Assembly (NCBI GenBank): GCA_002404155.1 | Contig: DHJC01000015.1 | Location: 25,565 to 89,564, forward strand | Source: Chloroflexi bacterium UBA4730 | Lineage (GTDB): Bacteria; Chloroflexota; Limnocylindria; P2-11E | Direction: 5' to 3' | DNA length: 64,000 nucleotides | Shown: positions 59,456 to 64,000 of the stretch, piece by piece | Layout: each line of letters begins with the position of its first letter | How positions within the stretch are numbered: the first letter of the stretch is position 1 | The notes under the pieces: model-generated | Seen by the model: the letters and a program-made list of their open reading frames with translations, nothing else | What the model was told of the DNA's origin: nothing | Databases searched by the model: none | Translations under genes and position numbers: made by a program

Positions 59456-60271
59456 TCAGATCGTCCACGCTCCGTGCACGACGCCGACGAGGTACCAGGT
59501 CCCGTCCTTCTGCTCGAAGAACAGGCGCAGACTGCGCCAGTCCATACCGCTCAACTGCGGGTCGAAGCCCGGGTAGTGGAACTCGACCATCACGGCGTCG
59601 GGGTACGCCGTCGCGCTGTTGTCCGTCGAGTTCCCCGTCCCGATCGCGCGGTTGTACGCGACGTCGGGGGCCTTCGCGAAATCGACGTCGTAGACGTACT
59701 GCGCCTGGTACTTGGCGTACGTCAGGCGGATGTCGTCCCCCTTGCCATCGGTGATGCCCCACAAGCGGACCTTGGGATCGCTGAACGCGATGGCGAGATC
59801 GGCCGCGGTGAGGACCTGGTCGCTATCGGTGCGCACGAACGGGTATGCCGAGAAGCGCACGCCCTTCACCGGGTGCGCGAGCGACGCGAGCTTCGCCGCG
59901 TCCTTGCGCTGCAACGCGTCCACGACCGCGAGCGCCGTCGACTCGACGAGCCGCTTGGCCTCGCTCTCGGGCAGCGACCGCGCCGCTCGGATGTCCGTCG
60001 GGGCCGGGGTCCGCGTCGCGGACGCGGTCGGGGCCGGCGTCGGCGTCGCGCTCGCTGCGACGCCCGGAGCGGCGGCGCCGTTGTCGGTACGCCGGAGCGC
60101 GGTGCCGACCACGAGCGCAGCGACGATCACCAGCGCGCTGGCGGCGACGGCGAACACCGGGACGTCCCGGCGCCGAACGGGTGCGCGCATCACGGCCGGG
60201 GGCACGTGGATCTCGTCGAGGCCGGTCACGAGCTGGTGGGTGAGGTCGTCGTTCCGGTCGGATTCGCTCAT
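59456..60271 (-). CDS. membrane partner of ECF sigma factor 1
   Basis: A 271-residue protein with a cytoplasmic N-terminus containing DDLTHQLVTGLDEIHVPPAV, one membrane segment (VFAVAASALVIVAALVVGTAL), a Pro/Thr-rich linker and an extracytoplasmic domain of about 160 residues that ends in a beta-rich region like NTF2 folds (SLRLFFEQKDGTWYLVGVVH). Its start overlaps the sigma gene end (ATGA). It is a likely anti-sigma factor of a type without the zinc finger, sharing the DLTH..V..LDEI motif with the protein at 54816-56168. Confidence 0.75.
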   Translation of the reverse strand: MSESDRNDDLTHQLVTGLDEIHVPPAVMRAPVRRRDVPVFAVAASALVIVAALVVGTALRRTDNGAAAPGVAASATPTPAPTASATRTPAPTDIRAARSLPESEAKRLVESTALAVVDALQRKDAAKLASLAHPVKGVRFSAYPFVRTDSDQVLTAADLAIAFSDPKVRLWGITDGKGDDIRLTYAKYQAQYVYDVDFAKAPDVAYNRAIGTGNSTDNSATAYPDAVMVEFHYPGFDPQLSGMDWRSLRLFFEQKDGTWYLVGVVHGAWTI

Positions 60272-60762
60272 CGTTCGCCTCCTGCGGCGCGGAATCGCGC
60301 GGCTGCGCGGCTGATCGCGGATGACACCGTGCCGCGCGGCAGCCCGAGCGCGGCAGCGAGCTCGTCCTGGGTGAGCCCGACGTAGAACTTCGCCACGAGC
60401 AGCTCGCGCTCGCGCGGGGAAAGCGCCTCGAGGCGCGCGAGCACATCGACGCGCGTCAGCGCCGCGTCGACCGGATCGGCGGCGTGCTCCGTGCGCCGCA
60501 GCGGCACGAACAGCGCCGCGCGGCGGCGGCTCCGCTTGATGCGATTGAGCGCGACGACGAAGAGCCAGGCCTCGATCGACCGGACCTCACGCGGCAGATG
60601 TCCCCGGAGGCCCTGCGCGAACGCGTCCTGGATGGCGTCATCGACCCCGTCCGTCCGGCCCGTGGCACCCACGAGGGCGCGGAACAGCGAGTGGTAATGG
60701 GCCTGGAAGGCGCGCTCCCAGTCGAGCGCTTTGGCGGCGGGTTCGGCGGTCATGGCATACAC
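60268..60762 (-). CDS. ECF-type RNA polymerase sigma factor 1
   Basis: A 164-residue sigma factor with region 2 (FQAHYHSLFRALVGATGRTDGVDDAIQDAFAQG, IEAWLFVVALNRIKRSRRR) and region 4 (ALSPRERELLVAKFYVGLTQDELAAALGLPRGTVSSAISRAA). A second ATG three codons in is also possible; neither has a clear ribosome site. It is the second ECF factor within 4 kb and is related to the one at 56161-56634. Confidence 0.9.
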   Translation of the reverse strand: MYAMTAEPAAKALDWERAFQAHYHSLFRALVGATGRTDGVDDAIQDAFAQGLRGHLPREVRSIEAWLFVVALNRIKRSRRRAALFVPLRRTEHAADPVDAALTRVDVLARLEALSPRERELLVAKFYVGLTQDELAAALGLPRGTVSSAISRAAARFRAAGGER

Positions 60763-60810
60763 GGCGTCATAGAAGAAGAGTCACGGTCCCCGGGTTCTGC
60801 TGCAACGGCG

Positions 60811-61146
60811 CTAGAAGCGTGAAGACCTGGCGCGCGCCGCCGCGTAGCTGGTAAGTAACAGCCCGAGCACCAGCACCGCGAGCCCGACCGTCAAGAACGG
60901 CGTGTTGTCGCCCATCGTGCAGCCTGCGTTCGGCTGGCGGTTGAACTCGGCGCATCGCTCCGACGCCAGCCACAGGGCCCCGGCGAAGCCGGCGCCCCAC
61001 GCCACACAGGCACCGCCCGCGGCCACCGGACGCGGACGAAGCAGCGCGATTCCGACGACCATCGCGATGCCCAGCGGAAAGATGATGTCGGTGACCGCGA
61101 GCGCGATGACTCCGCCGACCAGACCGATGAGCCAATGACGGATCAC
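60811..61146 (-). CDS. small polytopic membrane protein
   Basis: A protein of about 111 residues with four hydrophobic segments (WLIGLVGGVIALAVTDIIFP, LGIAMVVGIALL, ACVAWGAGFAGALWLA, FLTVGLAVLVLGLLLTSYAA) and three Cys in the external loop. It starts at a GTG, 23 bases after a gene for a similar-sized membrane protein. The two share a Cys-containing external loop (PNAGCTMG here, PNCGATLTYPGTAC there) and may be diverged duplicates. Function unknown. Confidence 0.6.
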   Translation of the reverse strand: MIRHWLIGLVGGVIALAVTDIIFPLGIAMVVGIALLRPRPVAAGGACVAWGAGFAGALWLASERCAEFNRQPNAGCTMGDNTPFLTVGLAVLVLGLLLTSYAAARARSSRF

Positions 61147-61169
61147 CGTCAGCGACCGATCTGGGCCGT

Positions 61170-61565
61170 TCAAGGCCTGGCTGACGTGGAGCCAGACCGA
61201 GGCCCTACGGCCCGACGTACGTCCCACACACCGAGCCCACAGGCAAACGCGACAACGATCAACGCGACGATCGTGATCTGACGACTCTCGGGCTCGGCCA
61301 GACATGCCGTACCGGGATACGTGAGGGTCGCGCCGCAGTTGGGCAGTCCGAGGGTGTGGAGACCGACGAGCGCTGGGAACGCGGCCGTGACGAGCAGCAG
61401 CGGCCACGCCGTGCGCAGGGAGCGCTCCACTGCGACCGCCAGCCCCAGCGCAAGCAGAGCGAATACCGCACCGATGTCGAAGACCAGGTTGAAAAAGAAC
61501 GGCCCGGTCGCCAAGCCGTAGCCGAGGATCACACCAGCTAACGCGTGCAAGAGCCGGAGCGCCAT
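61170..61565 (-). CDS. small polytopic membrane protein
   Basis: A 131-residue protein with four hydrophobic segments (LLHALAGVILGYGLATGPFFF, IGAVFALLALGLAVAV, AWPLLLVTAAFPALVG, ITIVALIVVAFACGLGV). The ATG at 61565 lies five bases after the arginase stop. It resembles the next gene in size and in its Cys-containing loop. No known family. Confidence 0.65.
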   Translation of the reverse strand: MALRLLHALAGVILGYGLATGPFFFNLVFDIGAVFALLALGLAVAVERSLRTAWPLLLVTAAFPALVGLHTLGLPNCGATLTYPGTACLAEPESRQITIVALIVVAFACGLGVWDVRRAVGPRSGSTSARP

Positions 61566-61570
61566 CGCCT

Positions 61571-62476
61571 CTAGAGGATTGTCTGCCCTAGCGCGCTCGC
61601 GATCAGCTCCACGGCGAGCGTCGCCGTGCGGTTCTCGCGATCGAGGATCGGGTTCACCTCGCACACCTCGATCGAGCGCAGCTTTCCTGACGCGGCGAGC
61701 ATCTCCATCGCGAGCTGGGCCTCGCGGTACGTGAGCCCGCCGCGCACCGGCGTGCCGACGCCGGGCGCCTCGTCCGGATCGATCGCGTCCATGTCGAGCG
61801 AGAGATGGATGCCGTCGCCCTTTGACGCGACGGCGATCGCGTTCTCCATCGCCTTCGCCATCCCGATGCGGTCGATGTCGGCCATCGTGATCGGCGTCAC
61901 CCCGGCACGCTTGATGTTGGCCTTCTCGCCGGGATCGATGTCCCGGATGCCGAGGAGCACGCCCGCGGATCCGTCGGTCGTGCCGCGGAGGGCTTTCGGG
62001 AACGGGTCGTCCGCGAGCCCGAGCGCGACCGCGAACGGCATGCCGTGCACGTTGCCCGACGGCGTCGTGTCCGGCGTGTTGATGTCACCATGCGCATCGA
62101 CCCAGATGACGCCGACCCGATGGCCCGCGCGCGCGAGCCCAGCGATCGTGCCCATGCCGATGGAGTGATCGCCGCCAAGCACAACGGGCGTCGCGCCGCT
62201 CTTCGCGATGTCGGCGACGACCTTTGCGAGCTCCTCCGCCGCACGGACGATCTCCTCCGCGTGATGGGCCTGCCGCGCGCCGTGGGCGTACTCGATCTCG
62301 ACGTCCTGATCGCGGTCCCGCACCCGCACGTTGCCGCGGTCGCGGACGCTGTACCCCAGGGCGGTGAGCCGCGCTCCCAGGCCCGCGTACCGGATCGCGG
62401 ATGGGCCCATGTCCACGCCGCGACGGAAGCCGCCGAGGTCCATCGGGACGCCGACGATCTCGACCGCGCGGGTCAC
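61571..62476 (-). CDS. rocF: arginase
   Basis: A 301-residue ureohydrolase that splits arginine into ornithine and urea, using two manganese ions. Metal motifs are VVLGGDHSIGMG, WVDAHGDINTPDTTPSGNVHG and LSLDMDAIDPDEAPGVGTP. The N-terminus IVGVPMDLGGFRRGVDMGPSAIRYAGL and the SGNVHGMP block favour arginase over agmatinase. The GTG at 62476 overlaps the cupin gene stop (GTGA), so arginine breakdown is encoded inside the fatty-acid run. Confidence 0.93.
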   Translation of the reverse strand: MTRAVEIVGVPMDLGGFRRGVDMGPSAIRYAGLGARLTALGYSVRDRGNVRVRDRDQDVEIEYAHGARQAHHAEEIVRAAEELAKVVADIAKSGATPVVLGGDHSIGMGTIAGLARAGHRVGVIWVDAHGDINTPDTTPSGNVHGMPFAVALGLADDPFPKALRGTTDGSAGVLLGIRDIDPGEKANIKRAGVTPITMADIDRIGMAKAMENAIAVASKGDGIHLSLDMDAIDPDEAPGVGTPVRGGLTYREAQLAMEMLAASGKLRSIEVCEVNPILDRENRTATLAVELIASALGQTIL

Positions 62477-62868
62477 GGCACCCGCCGGTCGAGCTCCGAC
62501 TGGAGCACGACGCTCTCCTGCTCGTTCGGATCGGTGCGCGCGATGATCGCCGTGAGCGGATCGGTCTGACTCGCATTCGCCGCGAGGTGCGACGTGCTCG
62601 CCGGGATGTAGATGTAGTCGCCCGGGCCGGCCTCCTCGCGCATCGCAAGGTCGGGGCCCGAGTACACGACGCACGAACCGGAGAGGACGTAGATCGCGGT
62701 CTCGTGCCGTTCGTGGAGATGGGCCTTCGTCCGTTCGCCTGGGGCGATGGTCACCCGGCCGAACCAGAGGTGCGCGCTACCGACGCTCTCCGCGCTCACG
62801 CCACCGCCGTAGCGCGGACCCTGCGCGCCGACGTATTCCGCCGATTCGCGGAGCACGGTGGCCTTCAT
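62473..62868 (-). CDS. cupin-domain protein
   Basis: A 131-residue single-domain cupin. The metal-binding His and Glu lie in KAHLHERHETAIYVLSGS, and the second motif is GPGDYIYIPASTSHLAAN with another His. It may bind a small ligand or act as a dioxygenase or isomerase; the substrate cannot be told. The ATG at 62868 overlaps the fabZ stop (ATGA), and its stop overlaps the arginase start. Confidence 0.88.
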   Translation of the reverse strand: MKATVLRESAEYVGAQGPRYGGGVSAESVGSAHLWFGRVTIAPGERTKAHLHERHETAIYVLSGSCVVYSGPDLAMREEAGPGDYIYIPASTSHLAANASQTDPLTAIIARTDPNEQESVVLQSELDRRVP

Positions 62869-63320
62869 TTCGGCGCGACCTTCGCGGCCGGTTGGAAGAT
62901 CGCGAGGATGACGCCCTCGGCGGCGAGCTCGTCGCCCACGTGCGTCGTCACTCTCGCGCGACCGAACCCGCGGCGCATCTTCTCGAATACCGCGGTGAAC
63001 CGCCCGGTCTCGCCGGGTCGCACGATCCGCTTGAATCGCATCTCCTCGATGCCGGCGAAGAGGCCAAGGCCCTCGCGGTAGTCGGGGTGGCTCATCGCCG
63101 CGACCGTAGCGGCTTGGGCCATCGATTCGGCGAGGATGACACCTGGCACGATCGGGTTCCCCGGGAAATGGCCCTTGAGGTACCACTCCTCCCCGGTGAA
63201 GTCGTGCTCGGCGACCGCGCGGACGAGCGGTTCGAGCTCGATGACGCGGTCGATGAGCAGGAACGGTTCGCGATGCGGGATGAGGGCCTCGATGCCCTTC
63301 CGGTCGAGGACGACGCTCAA
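62865..63320 (-). CDS. fabZ: 3-hydroxyacyl-ACP dehydratase
   Basis: A 151-residue hot-dog-fold enzyme that removes water from 3-hydroxyacyl-ACP. The active site is GHFPGNPIVPGVILAESMAQ, with catalytic His51 and Glu65. The N-terminal IPHREPFLLIDRVIELEP is typical. It starts at a TTG that overlaps the biotin carboxylase stop (TTGA), and its stop overlaps the cupin start. Confidence 0.95.
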   Translation of the reverse strand: MSVVLDRKGIEALIPHREPFLLIDRVIELEPLVRAVAEHDFTGEEWYLKGHFPGNPIVPGVILAESMAQAATVAAMSHPDYREGLGLFAGIEEMRFKRIVRPGETGRFTAVFEKMRRGFGRARVTTHVGDELAAEGVILAIFQPAAKVAPK

Positions 63321-64000
63321 GCGCTGAGCGCTTCGATGCCGACGGTGTCGATGAGATGCGTCGTGACCTGGCCGGCCTTGAACGCCTCGCTCGCGAGGAT
63401 CTTCTTGTGGGCGTCGATGTTCGTCGTGACGCCGACCACGGTGAACTCATCGAGCGCGCGCTGCATCCGCGCCACGGCCTCCGGCCGGTCGCGGCCCCAC
63501 GCGATCACCTTGGCGAGCAGCGAGTCGTAGTACGGCGGGACCTCGTAGCCCTGGAAGCAGTGGGAGTCGAGGCGGATGCCAGGTCCGGCCGGAGGCAGCC
63601 ACGTCGTGAGCACGCCCGTCGACGGCGCGAAGTTCTGGTCGGCGTCCTCGGCGTTGATCCGGCACTCGATCGCGTGGCCGTTCACCCAGATCTGCTCGTC
63701 CGAGAACGAGAGCGGCTCGCCGGCGGCGAGCGCGATCTGCTCCTTCACGAGGTCAATGCCGGTAACGGCCTCGGTGACGGTGTGCTCCACCTGGATGCGT
63801 GCGTTCACCTCGATGAAATACGGCTGCCCCGCCGCGTCGACGAGGAACTCGAACGTGCCGACGCCGCGGTACCCGAAGCGCTTCGCCGCATCGACCGCGT
63901 ACGTCTTGATGCGCCGCCGGAGCTCCTCATTGATCGAGATCGACGGCGCCTCTTCGAGCATCTTCTGGTTGCGGCGCTGGATCGAGCACTCGCGCTCGCC
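63317..64000 (-). CDS. accC: biotin carboxylase of acetyl-CoA carboxylase, C-terminal part
   Basis: The last 227 residues of the enzyme; the start lies beyond the right edge. The active-site block is PYFIEVNARIQVEHTVTEAVTGID with the catalytic Glu, Asn and Arg, followed by the GHAIECRINAEDADQNFAPSTG strand and the biotin carboxylase C-terminal domain. It carboxylates the biotin on AccB using ATP and bicarbonate. Its partner accB is about 5 kb further on in the same direction. Confidence 0.95.
   Translation of the reverse strand, partial: GERECSIQRRNQKMLEEAPSISINEELRRRIKTYAVDAAKRFGYRGVGTFEFLVDAAGQPYFIEVNARIQVEHTVTEAVTGIDLVKEQIALAAGEPLSFSDEQIWVNGHAIECRINAEDADQNFAPSTGVLTTWLPPAGPGIRLDSHCFQGYEVPPYYDSLLAKVIAWGRDRPEAVARMQRALDEFTVVGVTTNIDAHKKILASEAFKAGQVTTHLIDTVGIEALSA

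Noticed and set aside
1..64000. CRISPR arrays, insertion sequences, integrases, phage genes
   Set aside because: No regularly spaced direct repeats, transposase motifs, attachment-site duplications or structural phage genes were found on either strand.

Overview
The window is strongly GC-rich, gene-dense bacterial DNA. Long co-directional runs are joined by 1-4 base stop/start overlaps (ATGA, GTGA, TTGA, TGATG), and GTG and TTG starts are common. The mix of genes (ImuA/ImuB/DnaE2 with a DUF6504-type protein, an ATP-dependent DNA ligase, a VTC-domain protein, an ATP/ADP-translocase-like carrier, type II fatty-acid synthesis genes, many lipoproteins with a Cys lipobox) fits an uncultured high-GC Chloroflexota-type or actinobacteria-like soil or freshwater lineage. 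That assignment is inference; there is no rRNA gene in the window. No CRISPR array, insertion sequence, prophage or plasmid origin is visible.

Layout. 1-9810 (minus strand): a signalling operon that starts with a PstS-like lipoprotein and a membrane histidine kinase, followed by a double-receiver hybrid kinase, an ATP/ADP-translocase-like carrier, a VTC (polyphosphate polymerase-type) protein, a receiver/degenerate HD-GYP protein, a NarL-type regulator, a lone receiver and a coiled-coil protein cut by the window edge. 9994-10065: tRNA-His. 10132-12529: a Cys-rich protein, ornithine carbamoyltransferase and YvcK. 12638-18016: a frameshifted kinase, small membrane proteins, an ABC-2 exporter, and a DUF47/PiT phosphate pair behind a terminator-containing leader. 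18034-21800: HAD phosphatase, Fe-type alcohol dehydrogenase, LarA-like racemase. 22108-25567: DNA ligase and a two-component pair. 25568-27935: a diguanylate cyclase with a GspE/MshE-like tail, a broken anti-sigma gene, a cupredoxin.

27939-33480: an SOS-controlled mutasome cassette (imuA, imuB, DUF6504, dnaE2) with a matched SOS box and promoter. The dnaE2 gene carries two in-frame palindromic insertions. 33506-40193: zinc-ribbon protein, BNR-repeat protein, MoaD-like protein ending GGEV, a rifampin-phosphotransferase-like enzyme and two MFS exporters. 40196-40289: selenocysteine tRNA (selC), so the organism probably decodes UGA as Sec. 40386-44579: a heterodimeric ABC exporter with its MarR regulator and operator. 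44619-50459: RidA, thioredoxin, and a three-gene set (TPR, SPOR/beta-propeller lipoprotein, methyltransferase-like protein) of unknown role. 50552-53867: a PRC/MgtE-N/CBS protein coupled to a non-canonical Nramp carrier.

53855-64000 (minus strand): biotin carboxylase (cut by the right edge), fabZ, a cupin, arginase, two small membrane proteins, an ECF sigma factor with its membrane partner, fabF, accB, a YHS-like protein and a methyltransferase, then a second ECF sigma/partner pair. Malonyl-CoA supply and chain elongation are therefore split across one run by arginase and a sigma cassette. Where promoters can be seen, the -10 box is TANNNT (TAGAGT four times) and often lies 6-7 bases before the start codon, which points to leaderless transcripts.
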